The translations under genes and the position numbers were made by a program. Shown here piece by piece: positions 53,967-64,000 of a stretch of DNA of 64,000 nt (within the stretch, counting starts at the first letter, position 1; the number at the start of each line of letters is the position of its first letter). The notes below the pieces were generated by a model that worked only from the letters and a program-made list of their open reading frames with translations, was not told where the DNA came from and did no database searches. The stretch is from Mediterranea massiliensis. GTDB lineage: Bacteria; Bacteroidota; Bacteroidia; Bacteroidales; Bacteroidaceae. The stretch is taken from the NCBI GenBank assembly GCA_015060695.1, contig SUYA01000001.1:108686-172685 (forward strand). Reading direction: 5' to 3'.

Positions 53967-56261
53967 TTATTCTACAAATCGGTGATTAAATAGCTGCCAA
54001 CCGATGCTGAGTCCTACATTCCATTCGTTTTTAGGTGAACTATAATGGTTTACATATGCAGATATGGCTCCAAAAGGCAGATTGCATACTACTGAAACTT
54101 CAGCGATGTATTCAAAGCGAGAGAAGGATTTTCCATAGTATGGCTTGTTATTATCATCGCATTCGATGGGGAAAATAGGTAAGAAACCGTAGAGTTCAGT
54201 TCGTAGTTGGAACATGTCGTTAAGAAGAAATATAGGTTTTATTCCTGTTGCAACAAATTGATTAGCTCTGAAAGCTTCGTTGTACATCAATTTGCTATGT
54301 GGTGTTGGGGCAAATTCGCCTGCTTGCATCATGGTTGCAACGTAATTCTGTGAAAAATTTCTCGATGAGTAGAGTGCTTCTGCATACCATCCAAGAGTGA
54401 AATGATTGTTTAACCGATGATATGAATCTTTAAAATAAGATATTTGTAACCATGAATGCTTTTCTTCTTTAAGTTCTGTAATCTCTTGATTGCCAGGTTT
54501 GTATTTTTCTTTTCCAGTAAATACTTGAGCTACCATTTTTTCACTGTATCCTTGTGTAGGATATTGTTTGGAGTTTTGTGTGCTTCCTTTAAATCCGATA
54601 GAACCTCCTATTAGATTGTATATGCTATTATCCAATCGGTCGTTATCAAAATCTATCACGTTGCTTTGAAAGTAGTTATCTTTCATTCGGGCGATACCTA
54701 CGCTTAGTTCAGCACTTTTGTTAGTAAGGAAAGGCAGTGCAAATTTAAGTTTGACAAAACGCTCGTCTTTTGAATTGAATGAGGGATTGTCGTGCCGGGA
54801 AAACAATTTGTCTTTTTTGTAATAGTCAAATGTACTGATAGAGGCTATCAAACGGCATGAAAGTGGAATTTTTGTAGGTATTTCGATGCGCCCCATCAGT
54901 TGCAGGTTGTTGTAGATTTTACCGATTTGACCATCTAAAAGAATTTCTTTCGAATAATAATCCAAACTCTGGTAACCTAATCCTATATAAATTTGGTTCG
55001 AACTGGTTGTAGATACATTTCCTCCTAATGCAATGGAGAAGTTGTGTTCTATTTCGACTTTCAGGTGTAAATCATAAAGACCGGTAGTTTTATTGAATAC
55101 GGCATGCGGAATGATTTCTGATATCATATCATCAGCCAATAAACGGAAATAGGCTCCTTTTAAATCCTCATAATCAAATATTTCATTTTCCTCTGAGTGA
55201 AATTCACGTTTAATGTATGCTTGTTGCTCAGCATTGGCTCCTGTTATGTAGATATCTCTGAAGCGCAATGGAGGCAATGAATCTCTATATTTTATTCGGC
55301 GTGCATTGACTTCTGTTGGGGATATGCGTCGTTTGATTCGGCTTTTAATCGAATCCATCAATTCCAATGTGCGATGATAGCCTATATCATGCAACTCCTG
55401 AAATCTGTCAAAATCTAATAGATTTACATCGTCGTATTTAAAGGTCATCAAGATTCCATCTGCTTCAGGGATTGTATAATCGGTTTTTTGCATAATCATA
55501 TTTTCCATTTGTCCCATCAAATCTCCATCAGTTGGTTTGGGTGGGTTGGCCGAAACTACACTTCCAATAATAATGTCAGGTTTAAATTCTTCCCGCATAA
55601 TATCGGTTGGAAAATTATTGTATATACCTCCGTCATAAGCCAGTGTGCCGTCTATCTCAATGGGTTTAAAGACAAATGGGAAACTCATGGAGGCACGAAC
55701 AGCATCTCCTAAATCTCCTTTTTTCATGATAAGGGGCTTTTTGTTGTAAACATCGGAAGCGACGCAGCGAAACGGAACAAAGAGGTCATTGAAATTGCCA
55801 TGACAACCAGCTGTAGCCTGTGCAAAAAGATCAACGAAAACCAGATTCATTTGTATTGGATTGATAACATTAGTTGGAATGATTTTTTGTTTGGATAACA
55901 ATGAATCTGACAAAGAAAAATGTATGTTGAAGAAGGATGGAGTGGTATGGTTCTTTTTAAAGAAATATTGGTGTTCACTCTCTATTTCTCCTGAATACCA
56001 TCGTTTAAAGTTGGGTGAAGTCAATATGGCTTCCATGTCATCGGGAGTATATCCCATGGCATACATGGAACCTACTATGGCTCCCATAGAGGTACCAGCG
56101 ATGTAGTCGATAGGAATACTATCTTCTTCTAAGGCTCGTATGATGCCGATATGTGTCATTCCTTTAGCACCGCCACCGCTTAATACAAGTCCTACCTTTT
56201 GTGCCGATAATTGTGTCACTAAAAGAATGCTGTAAATACATATAAACCAAAATCTCTTCAT
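53967..56261 (-). CDS. Patatin-like phospholipase with outer-membrane barrel
   Basis: 764 residues with signal peptide. Residues 22-310 are a patatin domain: oxyanion loop VLSGGGAKGMTHIG, nucleophile Ser in IAGTSMGAIVG near 62, and catalytic Asp in LAYDGGIYNNFPTD near 215. A POTRA-like region follows (LRFRDIYITGANAEQQAYI, 340-420), then a 16-strand-type barrel of the BamA/surface-antigen family to the C-terminal Phe-rich end (GWQLFNHRFVE). This is the plan of type Vd autotransported phospholipases such as PlpD. Whether the enzyme is displayed or retained in the periplasm is open. Confidence 0.9.
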   Translation of the reverse strand: MKRFWFICIYSILLVTQLSAQKVGLVLSGGGAKGMTHIGIIRALEEDSIPIDYIAGTSMGAIVGSMYAMGYTPDDMEAILTSPNFKRWYSGEIESEHQYFFKKNHTTPSFFNIHFSLSDSLLSKQKIIPTNVINPIQMNLVFVDLFAQATAGCHGNFNDLFVPFRCVASDVYNKKPLIMKKGDLGDAVRASMSFPFVFKPIEIDGTLAYDGGIYNNFPTDIMREEFKPDIIIGSVVSANPPKPTDGDLMGQMENMIMQKTDYTIPEADGILMTFKYDDVNLLDFDRFQELHDIGYHRTLELMDSIKSRIKRRISPTEVNARRIKYRDSLPPLRFRDIYITGANAEQQAYIKREFHSEENEIFDYEDLKGAYFRLLADDMISEIIPHAVFNKTTGLYDLHLKVEIEHNFSIALGGNVSTTSSNQIYIGLGYQSLDYYSKEILLDGQIGKIYNNLQLMGRIEIPTKIPLSCRLIASISTFDYYKKDKLFSRHDNPSFNSKDERFVKLKFALPFLTNKSAELSVGIARMKDNYFQSNVIDFDNDRLDNSIYNLIGGSIGFKGSTQNSKQYPTQGYSEKMVAQVFTGKEKYKPGNQEITELKEEKHSWLQISYFKDSYHRLNNHFTLGWYAEALYSSRNFSQNYVATMMQAGEFAPTPHSKLMYNEAFRANQFVATGIKPIFLLNDMFQLRTELYGFLPIFPIECDDNNKPYYGKSFSRFEYIAEVSVVCNLPFGAISAYVNHYSSPKNEWNVGLSIGWQLFNHRFVE

Positions 56262-56394
56262 AGCTTGTTATAAGTCCCGATACTAATATTTTTGTATCAA
56301 CGGCCAAATATAGCCATTTGTTTCAAAAATATGCCTATATATCGGAAAAAAACACTATTATTTAAGAAAAATAAGCGACCAAAAGAGATACAAA

Positions 56395-56436
56395 ACGCAG
56401 GTTATGCAGTACCTTTATTATCTGCATAACCTGCGT
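56395..56436 (-). terminator. Terminator of htpG
   Basis: ACGCAGGTTATGCAG (56395-56409) pairs exactly with 56422-56436; on the minus strand TTTTGTATCTCTTTT follows. Confidence 0.65.
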
Positions 56437-56461
56437 AATATAATAGTGGTTATCCTGAATT

Positions 56462-58318
56462 TTATTGAATTAAATCAATACTGCGTTTAACAAAGTTATT
56501 CAAAGCTTCGCCTTTCAGCATGCCGTTTTGCAGTAATGCTAAGTCGATGAGTTGGCGTATCAGTTTTTCGCTTCCTGATTCGTTGGCCATTACATTTTTT
56601 ATTAACTGATGATCGCTGTTCAGTACCAGATTGTACATATCCGGCATTTCACCATAAAAACTCATACCTGCCTGGATGTTTGCCATTTCCTTCATGCGGC
56701 GCATGTATTCGCTTTGAGTAATCATGATGGGGGTGGCTGTTTCACCCAAAGCCTGGGTGGTAACGGTAAATTCGGTCTTTTCTATGGTTGGTAGCTGAGT
56801 TTTAAAAAGATTGGACAACGATTCTTGTTTTTCTTTGTCCAGTTCATTCTCTTTCTTTTCTTCTTTGACAATCAAGTTATCTACCACGTCACTATCAACG
56901 CGGGTAAACCGTACCTTTTCGAATTTCTGTTCTAACATGCTGACCATTGCTACGTCCAATTGGCCATCCATTAGTAATACATTGTAACCTTTGTTGATAG
57001 CGGTTTCAATATAGCTGTACTGTTCGTCTTTTTGGCTGGCATATAGGTAAATCAGATTTCCGTCCTTATCGGTTTGTTCATCCTTTATCAAGGTTTTATA
57101 CTCTTCGTAAGTATAATGTTTACCGTCAGTATCGGTGAAAAGGGCAAAATCTTTGGCTCTATCATAGAAATCTTCTTGTGTAAGCATGCCGTAGTTAATG
57201 AAAATCTTCAAATCATTCCATTTTTCTTCGAATTGTTTGCGGTCGTTCTTGAAGATAGATTGCAAACGGTCAGATACTTTCTTGGTGATGTATGTAGAGA
57301 TTTTCTTTACGTTCGAGTCGCTTTGCAGATAGGAGCGTGATACGTTCAGCGGAATGTCTGGTGAATCGAGCACACCATGAAGCAAAGTCAAGAAGTCGGG
57401 TACGATACCTTCCACTGAATCAGTTACATACACCTGGTTGCAATAGAGTTGAATTTTGTTCTTGTTCAAATCAATGTTGCTCTTAATTTTAGGGAAGTAG
57501 AGCACACCGGTGAGGTTGAACGGATAATCCACGTTCAGGTGAATCCAAAATAGGGGTTCGTCAGACATGGGATAGAGTTTCTTATAAAACTCCTTGTAGT
57601 CTTCCTCTTTAAGTTCGCTTGGTTTGCGTGTCCACAACGGATTTACCTCGTTTATGATGTTGTCTTCGTCCAGTTCTACTTGCTTGCCATCTTTCCATTC
57701 CTTTTTCTTGCCAAATGCAACGGGTACAGGCAAGAAACTGCAATACTTCTTCAGCAAAGCCGAGATGCGATGTTCTTCCAGGAATTCCTTGCAATCGTCG
57801 TCTATGTACAGGATGATGTCAGTACCACGTTCAGCCTTTTCGGTTTCTTCGATGGTGAACTCAGGGCTACCATCGCATGTCCACTTCACAGCTTGCGCAC
57901 CTTCCTTGCACGATTTAGTTACGATTTCTACCTTCTTGGCTACCATGAAAGCCGAGTAGAAGCCAAGTCCGAAGTGACCTATAATGGCATTGGCATCGTT
58001 CTTATATTTCTCCAGAAAGTCGTTAGCGCCCGAAAAAGCAATTTGATTGATATACTTATCAATCTCTTCGGTAGTCATACCGATACCATGGTCAGAAACG
58101 GTAATTGTTTCTTTATCAAGCGATACGTGTACAGTCAAATCACCCAATTCGCCTTTATATTCACCGATGGAAGCGAGTGTTTTGAGTTTTTGTGTAGCAT
58201 CTACAGCGTTAGAAACCAGTTCACGAAGAAATATTTCATGATCGCTGTACAAGAACTTTTTGATAACGGGGAATATGTTCTCTGTAGTAACCCCAATGTT
58301 TCCTTTTTGCATATTCAT
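56462..58318 (-). CDS. htpG: Chaperone HtpG (Hsp90)
   Basis: 618 residues (start MNMQKGNIGVTTENIFPV; MQKGN two codons on is equally possible). The GHKL ATP site shows FLRELVSNAVDATQK, DHGIGMT and GHFGLGFYSAFMVA; the middle domain has LYCNQVYVTDSVEGIVPDFL and the catalytic Arg in LNVSRSYLQSD. The C-terminal dimer domain ends ALNNFVKRSIDLIQ. Compared with the Bacteroides HtpG I remember (about 680 residues), a charged stretch of about 60 residues between LNSDHQLIKNVM and SEKLIRQLIDLAL is missing. The spacer upstream is exceptionally rich in palindromes. Confidence 0.93.
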   Translation of the reverse strand: MNMQKGNIGVTTENIFPVIKKFLYSDHEIFLRELVSNAVDATQKLKTLASIGEYKGELGDLTVHVSLDKETITVSDHGIGMTTEEIDKYINQIAFSGANDFLEKYKNDANAIIGHFGLGFYSAFMVAKKVEIVTKSCKEGAQAVKWTCDGSPEFTIEETEKAERGTDIILYIDDDCKEFLEEHRISALLKKYCSFLPVPVAFGKKKEWKDGKQVELDEDNIINEVNPLWTRKPSELKEEDYKEFYKKLYPMSDEPLFWIHLNVDYPFNLTGVLYFPKIKSNIDLNKNKIQLYCNQVYVTDSVEGIVPDFLTLLHGVLDSPDIPLNVSRSYLQSDSNVKKISTYITKKVSDRLQSIFKNDRKQFEEKWNDLKIFINYGMLTQEDFYDRAKDFALFTDTDGKHYTYEEYKTLIKDEQTDKDGNLIYLYASQKDEQYSYIETAINKGYNVLLMDGQLDVAMVSMLEQKFEKVRFTRVDSDVVDNLIVKEEKKENELDKEKQESLSNLFKTQLPTIEKTEFTVTTQALGETATPIMITQSEYMRRMKEMANIQAGMSFYGEMPDMYNLVLNSDHQLIKNVMANESGSEKLIRQLIDLALLQNGMLKGEALNNFVKRSIDLIQ

Positions 58319-58415
58319 TATCTCTTTATTGTTTTCAAATCAAAATACATTTTTCTATCAACAAATAGAGTGCCAAAACGTTCATTGCTGACATTTTGGC
58401 AGAATTGTATCCTTA

Positions 58416-58646
58416 TAAACAGTTTTTAACGTTGTAACATTGTAACATGTTACAAACTGTCTTCTTATTATAGCAGGGTTCTGTTTATAAAGTATTATAA
58501 TACAATACTTTAATATAATATATAATTAATTATATATTATATTACCCTTATTTTTAAGGATATTCTTTTTTCGGAATAAGGCGGGTAGAAGGGGGATATA
58601 CACAGTTTGTAACATGTTACAATGTTACAACGTTAAAAACTGTTTA
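58416..58646. repeat. Perfect 45-bp inverted repeat with 141-base spacer
   Basis: Each arm contains the 14-bp palindrome TGTAACATGTTACA (58441-58454 and 58608-58621). The spacer contains the perfect 34-bp AT-only palindrome 58511-58544, the palindrome GTATTATAATAC at 58492-58503, and CCTTATT/AATAAGG. Confidence 0.9.
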
Positions 58647-58671
58647 ATATGAAAGGTGGTTTCGAAGATAA

Positions 58672-58794
58672 CCGTCGGAAATGTACACTCTAAGCGTTGT
58701 CAGTGCGTACACTTTCATTAGTTAGTGTGTGCATCTGCCGCGGTTGGTGTGTGCATTTCCGACGCTGAGAGTGTACATTTCCGATGGTAAATAC
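58672..58794. repeat. 22-bp periodic repeat array, locus C
   Basis: Units begin GTACAC, GTGCAT, GTGCAT and GTACAT at 58707, 58729, 58751 and 58773, each 22 bp. Outer arms 58672-58696 and 58763-58787 are inverted repeats matching at 23 of 25 positions and resemble those of locus A. Confidence 0.8.
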
Positions 58795-58987
58795 GAGACA
58801 GGGATAAATGCCTCTTTGTAATGTCTTGATAATCAGTTTTAAAATCACGTCGTAGGGGTAAACCGACCTGCGCCGTCATGACAGATGTTGCGAGTTTGAA
58901 AAATGCGCTTTACCTTTGCATGCACACAACGGAAAAGTATAATTAAAACATGAAAAAACTATGGCAACACCTGTATTACAACCTGTA

Positions 58988-61516
58988 TCAAGACTTTCGG
59001 ATGTACAAAGCATCTTTAGCCTCATTTTCGGATACCAGTATGGTATCGCCCGGTTGCAACTCGCCCGAAACAATCAATTCGGACAAGCCGTCTTCCAAGT
59101 AGTTCTGTATGGCACGCTTCAAGGGGCGAGCGCCATATTGTACATCGTAGCCTTTGTTTGCAATCAATTGTTTGGCACTTTCGTCTATCTTCAGTTGGTA
59201 ACCGATGTTTTCTATACGGTTATACAATCCTTTAAGTTCTATATCGACAATGCGCAGAATGGCATCGAACGAGAGTTGTTCAAACGTAATGATTTCATCA
59301 ATACGATTCAAAAATTCGGGCGAGAAAGATTTATGCAAAGCCTTTTGAATCAAGCTGTTTGCATGTCCTTTGTCGTCTGTGTCCTTTGTCGCTGTAAAAC
59401 CTACACCCCGCCCAAATTCTTTCAGTTGGCGAGTTCCTACATTCGACGTCATCACAATGATGGTGTTCTTGAAATCTACTGTAAGACCATAACTATCGGT
59501 CAATCGGCCTTCGTCCATCACCTGCAACAAGAGGTTGAAGACATCTGTATGTGCCTTTTCAAGTTCATCCAACAATACAATGGAGTAAGGTTTACGTCGT
59601 ACCTTTTCTGTCAATTGTCCCCCTTCGTCATATCCCACATATCCCGGAGGAGCTCCTACCAATCTACTCACAGCAAATTTCTCCATGAATTCACTCATAT
59701 CAACCCGAATCAATGCATCGGTCGAACCAAACATATATTTAGCCAATTGTTTAACCAGATGTGTTTTGCCTACTCCGGTAGGTCCTAAGAAAAGGAATGT
59801 TCCGATGGGACGATTAGGGTCTTTCAGTCCTACACGGCTACGCAGTATGGCTTTGGTAAGCTTTTCTATAGCGGCATCTTGAGCAATGACTTGTGCTTGC
59901 AATTCTTGTTTCATGCCGGCCAATCTAATATTTTCTGTTTGCGCCATACGTTGTACGGGTACCCCCGACATCATAGATACCACAAGAGCAATCTCTTCTT
60001 CCGAAACCACTTGTCGTTCTTCCTGTTGCTGTTTTTCCCATGCTTGCTTCATCTCTTCAAGTTGAAGTGAAAGTTCTTTTTCCTTGTCACGGAAGCTGGC
60101 TGCAAGTTCGTAATTCTGCGATTTCACCGCTTCGGTTTTCTGCTTGTTGGCTGTTTCTATCAATTTTTCCTGTTCTTCAATTTCTTTGGGTACATTTATA
60201 TTAATAAGGTGTACTCGCGAGCCGGCTTCGTCTAATGCATCAATTGCTTTGTCAGGAAAATGTCGATCACTGATGTACCGTTCAGTCAGTTTTACACAGG
60301 CTATCAACGCTTCTTCTGTATAGGTGACATTGTGATGTTCTTCGTAGCGTTCCTTGATGTTTTCCAATATCTGCAAAGTTTCTTCAGCAGTAGTAGGTTC
60401 TACTATAACCTTCTGAAAACGACGCTCTAAAGCACCGTCCTTTTCAATGCTTTTTCGATATTCGTCTAAGGTGGTTGCACCGATGCATTGTATTTCTCCT
60501 CGTGCCAATGCCGGTTTCAGCATATTGGCAGCATCCATTGTTCCGGCAGCCGAACCGGCTCCTACAATGGTATGAATTTCGTCGATGAATAGGATGATAT
60601 TGGGATTTTTCTGTAATTCACTAATAATGGATCGTATGCGTTCTTCAAATTGTCCTCGAAACTTGGTTCCGGCTACAACCGATGCCATGTCTAACATGAT
60701 AACTCGCTTTCCAAACAAAATGCGCGACACTTTTTTCTGTACGATGCGCAGAGCCAATCCTTCTACAATGGCCGATTTTCCTACTCCTGGTTCACCAATC
60801 AATACCGGATTGTTCTTTTTTCGTCGACTTAATATTTGTGCTACACGCTCTATTTCACGTTCACGTCCCACTACAGGATCTAATTTACCCTCTTCTGCAG
60901 CACGCGTCATATCTATGCCGAAATTATCCAATACAGGTGTATCGTTAGTTGCTTTTTTGGTAGCTGTATGTTGTTTATAGGGCGATGCAATATTTCCTTT
61001 TGTTTGGCCAGAAGAGTGTTGTTCTTCTTCCTCTTCTTCATCATCTTCTGTAAATCCAAGACCTGCATTTGGATTCATTTTCATGGTAATCATTTCATAT
61101 ACAGACTGGTAATTTACATCGTTTTCATCTAATATATGGGCGGCCAAATTATCTCCATCTTTTAATATAGCCAATAGAAGATGTTCGCTATCTACCGTTT
61201 GGCTTTTCACCAACCGGGCTTCCAGCATACACATTTTTAATATACGAGCAGCTAAAGGTGACAAAGAGGCTTCTACATCTGACATACTGTCAGTCGTTTC
61301 TTCTTTGTTATCTTTAAGACAATTCTCTATTTGGCTTTTCACCTGTTTCAAATCAATGTCTAATCTATGCAAAATCTCCATAGCTTTTCCACCCCCATCG
61401 CGTAACATGCCCAATAGCAAATGCTCAGGTCCTATATTTTTGTTTCTCAATCGGTTAGCTTCTTCCTTGCTATAACTTAATATATCCGAAACTCTTTGTG
61501 AAAACTGATTGTTCAT
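58988..61516 (-). CDS. clpC: ATP-dependent Clp protease ATP-binding subunit ClpC
   Basis: 842 residues. Two N-terminal Clp-N repeats ([18 protein letters not shown] start), AAA-1 with Walker [11 protein letters not shown] near 225, a UVR-type coiled linker ([23 protein letters not shown] near 430), and AAA-2 with [11 protein letters not shown] near 560. The short linker rather than the long ClpB M-domain makes it ClpC. It unfolds substrates for ClpP, although no clpP adjoins. It is divergent from gyrA. Confidence 0.93.
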   Translation of the reverse strand: MNNQFSQRVSDILSYSKEEANRLRNKNIGPEHLLLGMLRDGGGKAMEILHRLDIDLKQVKSQIENCLKDNKEETTDSMSDVEASLSPLAARILKMCMLEARLVKSQTVDSEHLLLAILKDGDNLAAHILDENDVNYQSVYEMITMKMNPNAGLGFTEDDEEEEEEQHSSGQTKGNIASPYKQHTATKKATNDTPVLDNFGIDMTRAAEEGKLDPVVGREREIERVAQILSRRKKNNPVLIGEPGVGKSAIVEGLALRIVQKKVSRILFGKRVIMLDMASVVAGTKFRGQFEERIRSIISELQKNPNIILFIDEIHTIVGAGSAAGTMDAANMLKPALARGEIQCIGATTLDEYRKSIEKDGALERRFQKVIVEPTTAEETLQILENIKERYEEHHNVTYTEEALIACVKLTERYISDRHFPDKAIDALDEAGSRVHLININVPKEIEEQEKLIETANKQKTEAVKSQNYELAASFRDKEKELSLQLEEMKQAWEKQQQEERQVVSEEEIALVVSMMSGVPVQRMAQTENIRLAGMKQELQAQVIAQDAAIEKLTKAILRSRVGLKDPNRPIGTFLFLGPTGVGKTHLVKQLAKYMFGSTDALIRVDMSEFMEKFAVSRLVGAPPGYVGYDEGGQLTEKVRRKPYSIVLLDELEKAHTDVFNLLLQVMDEGRLTDSYGLTVDFKNTIIVMTSNVGTRQLKEFGRGVGFTATKDTDDKGHANSLIQKALHKSFSPEFLNRIDEIITFEQLSFDAILRIVDIELKGLYNRIENIGYQLKIDESAKQLIANKGYDVQYGARPLKRAIQNYLEDGLSELIVSGELQPGDTILVSENEAKDALYIRKS

Positions 61517-61646
61517 ACCTTATTATTCCTTATTATACGCATTGCATTCATTCGGCAAAGATACACATTTATTTATTACATGTATCCCTTCCAGTAATAT
61601 ACTAACAAATCTTATGCCACAATAGTAAACTTTATAAAAGAAAACT

Positions 61647-61676
61647 TTTGTATGTCATAAAAAAACCGTACCTTAG
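61647..61676 (+). promoter_or_regulatory. Probable gyrA promoter
   Basis: TTTG at 61647-61650, 18 bases, TACCTTAG at 61669-61676 (one mismatch). A short leader hairpin GTGGTT/AACCAC lies just downstream near 61679-61697. Confidence 0.5.
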
Positions 61677-61723
61677 CGTGGTTTTTATTGAACCACACAA
61701 TGTATAATTAATAAAGTTTATAA

Positions 61724-64000
61724 ATGCTTGAACAAGACAGAATTATAAAAATCAACATCGAGGAGGAAATGAAATCGTCCTATATTGACTATTCTATGTC
61801 AGTTATTGTAGCGCGTGCCCTTCCTGATGTAAGAGATGGTTTTAAACCTGTTCATCGTAGAATTCTATTCGGAATGATGGGTTTAGGAAATACTTCAGAT
61901 AAACCTTATAAAAAATCAGCCAGAGTAGTAGGAGAGGTGTTGGGTAAATATCACCCTCATGGAGACTCATCAGTATATGGTGCTTTGGTTCGTATGGCTC
62001 AGCCATGGGCCATGCGTTATATGTTGGTTGACGGTCAGGGTAATTATGGTTCAGTAGATGGTGACGGTGCTGCAGCCATGCGTTATACTGAATGTCGTCT
62101 CCAGAAGATTGGTGAGGAAATGATGCAGGATATTGACAAGGAGACGGTGGATATGACTACCAACTTTGACGACTCTTTGTTGGAACCTACCGTAATGCCT
62201 ACACGAATACCCAACTTGTTGGTTAATGGTTCGTCTGGTATTGCCGTTGGTATGGCAACTAATATGCCAACCCATAATCTTTCTGAAGTCATCGATGCAT
62301 GTGTGGCTTATATTGATAACAACGACATTGAAATAGAAGAGTTAATGAATTTTGTGAAAGCACCCGACTTTCCAACAGGTGGATATATATATGGTATGAG
62401 CGGAGTTCGCGACGCTTATATGACAGGTCGTGGTCGCGTCATTATGCGTGCCCGAGCCGAAGTGGAAGCCGGAGCCAATCACGATAAAATCATTGTAAGC
62501 GAAATACCATACGGTGTCAATAAAGCTGAGTTAATAAAGAGTATTGCTGACTTGGTGAATGAAAAGAAAATAGATGGTATATCGTATGCCAACGATGAGT
62601 CTGACCGTGAAGGTATGCGTATCGTTATCGACATTAAACGTGATGCCAATGCCAGTGTGGTGCTGAACAAACTCTATAAAATGACTCAATTGCAAACCTC
62701 TTTCAGTGTAAACAACGTAGCCTTGGTACACGGACGTCCTCGCACTTTGAATCTGAAAGAGTTGATTCAATATTTTGTAGAACATCGTCATGATGTGGTA
62801 ATTCGCCGTACAAAGTATGATTTAAGAAAAGCCAAAGAACGTGCTCATATTCTTGAAGGATTGATTATTGCTTCAGATAATATAGATGAAGTAATACACA
62901 TTATTCGTGCGGCCAAAACCCCGAACGATGCTATTGCCAATTTAATGAGCCGTTTTGAATTGTCTGAATTACAAGCACGTGCCATCGTAGAAATGCGCTT
63001 GCGTCAGCTTACAGGATTGATGCAAGACCAACTTCATGCAGAGTATGCAGATATTCAGAAACAGATTGCTTATTTAGAAGAAATTCTTGTAAACGATGAG
63101 CTTTGTCGCAAAGTTATCAAAGACGAACTGCTTGAAATCAAGGCTAAATATGGTGACGAACGTCGTTCGGAAATTGTATATTCTTCAGAAGAATTCAATC
63201 CAGAAGATTTCTATGCCGACGACGAAATGATTATTACCATTTCACACATGGGATATATCAAACGTACACCACTTACAGAATTCCGAGCTCAAAATCGTGG
63301 TGGAGTAGGGTCGAAAGGTAGTGATACTCGCGATGAAGACTTCGTAGAACATATCTATCCGGCCACTATGCACAACACCATGATGTTCTTCACTCAAAAA
63401 GGAAAGTGCTACTGGCTCAAGGTATATGAAATTCCTGAAGGCTCGAAAAACTCGAAAGGACGTGCCATTCAGAACTTATTGAATATAGATTCAGACGATG
63501 CGGTAAATGCTTATTTGCGTGTTAAGAATCTAAACGACCAAGACTATATAAATAGTCATTATGTAGTGTTCTGTACAAAGAATGGTATCATAAAGAAAAC
63601 ATTGCTTGAACAATATTCACGTCCACGTCAGAACGGTGTGAATGCAATTATAATTCGTGAAGACGATCGCGTAATTGAAGTACGAATGACTGATGGTGAT
63701 AACGAAATTATAATAGCTAACCGCAACGGTCGAGCCATTCGCTTCCATGAAAATACCGTGCGTGCCATGGGACGTACCTCAACTGGTGTTCGTGCCATTA
63801 CCCTCGATGACGATGGACAAGACGAGGTAATTGGTATGGTCTGTGTAAAAGATGTTGATAATGAAACAATTATGGTTGTTTCAGAACAAGGATATGGTAA
63901 ACGTTCAGAAATAGACGATTATCGTATTACCAATCGTGGTGGTAAGGGAGTAAAAACTATGAATATCACAGAAAAAACCGGTAAATTGGTGGCAATCAAG
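61724..64000 (+). CDS. gyrA: DNA gyrase subunit A, 3' end outside window
   Basis: 759 codons are visible from ATG at 61724 ([20 protein letters not shown]) and the frame is open at the right edge; full GyrA is about 840-870 residues. The winged-helix region reads [15 protein letters not shown], and the DNA-cleaving Tyr is in [10 protein letters not shown] near residue 125. The C-terminal pinwheel starts near [13 protein letters not shown], the GyrA-box position, which distinguishes gyrase from ParC. It introduces negative supercoils with GyrB. The residue equal to E. coli Asp-87 is Gly. Confidence 0.95.
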   Translation, partial: MLEQDRIIKINIEEEMKSSYIDYSMSVIVARALPDVRDGFKPVHRRILFGMMGLGNTSDKPYKKSARVVGEVLGKYHPHGDSSVYGALVRMAQPWAMRYMLVDGQGNYGSVDGDGAAAMRYTECRLQKIGEEMMQDIDKETVDMTTNFDDSLLEPTVMPTRIPNLLVNGSSGIAVGMATNMPTHNLSEVIDACVAYIDNNDIEIEELMNFVKAPDFPTGGYIYGMSGVRDAYMTGRGRVIMRARAEVEAGANHDKIIVSEIPYGVNKAELIKSIADLVNEKKIDGISYANDESDREGMRIVIDIKRDANASVVLNKLYKMTQLQTSFSVNNVALVHGRPRTLNLKELIQYFVEHRHDVVIRRTKYDLRKAKERAHILEGLIIASDNIDEVIHIIRAAKTPNDAIANLMSRFELSELQARAIVEMRLRQLTGLMQDQLHAEYADIQKQIAYLEEILVNDELCRKVIKDELLEIKAKYGDERRSEIVYSSEEFNPEDFYADDEMIITISHMGYIKRTPLTEFRAQNRGGVGSKGSDTRDEDFVEHIYPATMHNTMMFFTQKGKCYWLKVYEIPEGSKNSKGRAIQNLLNIDSDDAVNAYLRVKNLNDQDYINSHYVVFCTKNGIIKKTLLEQYSRPRQNGVNAIIIREDDRVIEVRMTDGDNEIIIANRNGRAIRFHENTVRAMGRTSTGVRAITLDDDGQDEVIGMVCVKDVDNETIMVVSEQGYGKRSEIDDYRITNRGGKGVKTMNITEKTGKLVAIK

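Larger units (their letters stand above)
58319..58987. other. 670-base palindrome-rich spacer
   Basis: Between clpC and htpG, both minus strand. It holds a perfect 45-bp inverted repeat (58416-58460, 58602-58646), a perfect 34-bp AT palindrome inside it (58511-58544), the 22-bp array (58672-58794), and a plus-strand -7 box TACCTTTG at 58911 pointing into the clpC 3' end. Confidence 0.75.

Noticed and set aside
57680..58429. 249-codon plus-strand frame antisense to htpG
   Set aside because: Covers the conserved ATP domain of htpG in reverse and has no domain of its own.
58961..59788. 275-codon plus-strand frame antisense to clpC
   Set aside because: Mirrors the conserved AAA-2 region of clpC. 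The small ORF starting at 58950 is kept only as a finding because a promoter precedes it.

Overview
The window is one contiguous piece of a Bacteroidales chromosome, most likely Bacteroides or a close relative. The evidence is the repeated phylum-type promoter (TTTG, about 19 bases, TAnnTTTG), the near absence of Shine-Dalgarno sequences, a serine palmitoyltransferase of the sphingolipid-making Bacteroides type, a secreted choloylglycine-hydrolase-type amidase, a PL11/GH42 pectin-degrading pair, DUF5020, DUF1573 and DUF1460 proteins, and HU-CCDC81/SPOR proteins. No rRNA, insertion sequence, CRISPR array or SusC/SusD pair was found.

Layout. 1-1910 is an AT-rich accessory pair of unknown genes, the first cut by the window edge, closed by two hairpins. 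1950-5476 is a compact mobile-type island: an OB-fold-like protein, an unknown protein, a VirE-N/DUF3987 primase-helicase-like protein and a phage P5-like muralytic protein. 5600-7200 holds a purine permease and a cut-down DUF5020 outer-membrane channel. 7200-18200 is housekeeping and envelope: FHA/zinc-ribbon and HU/SPOR proteins, ugd, a DEAD-box helicase, a TlpA-like protein without its cysteines, the overlapping lon-tgt-lptF/G operon, and trmN6. 18200-22330 is a rhamnogalacturonan lyase plus beta-galactosidase. 22400-30430 carries tRNA-Pro, a candidate small RNA, an OPT transporter/esterase/amidase operon, DUF1573, an ABC ATPase overlapping a MATE exporter, and the bile-salt/penicillin amidase.

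31000-37500 has MurNAc recycling (murU plus an amgK-rapZ fusion), spt with a divergent lipid kinase, and aspS. 37600-46300 has a DUF4139 protein, DUF2148, a lipoprotein, a Nif3-like protein, a coiled-coil zinc-ribbon protein, an acyltransferase, an orphan HsdR-N nuclease, AMP nucleosidase and holA. 47200-53650 has an XRE regulator behind a 920-base spacer, then pyrK-pyrD, trmD, yjbR, ligA and dapA. 53700-64000 has two tRNA-Arg(ACG), a patatin/beta-barrel protein, htpG, clpC and the first three quarters of gyrA.

The most unusual signal is non-coding. Three long spacers (30434-30997, 43463-43988, 58319-58987), each between two minus-strand genes, hold arrays of degenerate units repeating every 22 bp around small palindromic cores. 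The sets at 30.6 and 43.9 kb share 33 of 35 bases, and those at 30.6 and 58.7 kb share the same terminal inverted repeat. The 58.4 kb spacer also has a perfect 45-bp inverted repeat enclosing a perfect 34-bp AT palindrome. I know of no described element of this kind. It could be a nucleoid-protein or regulator binding array, or a family of small palindromic repeats.
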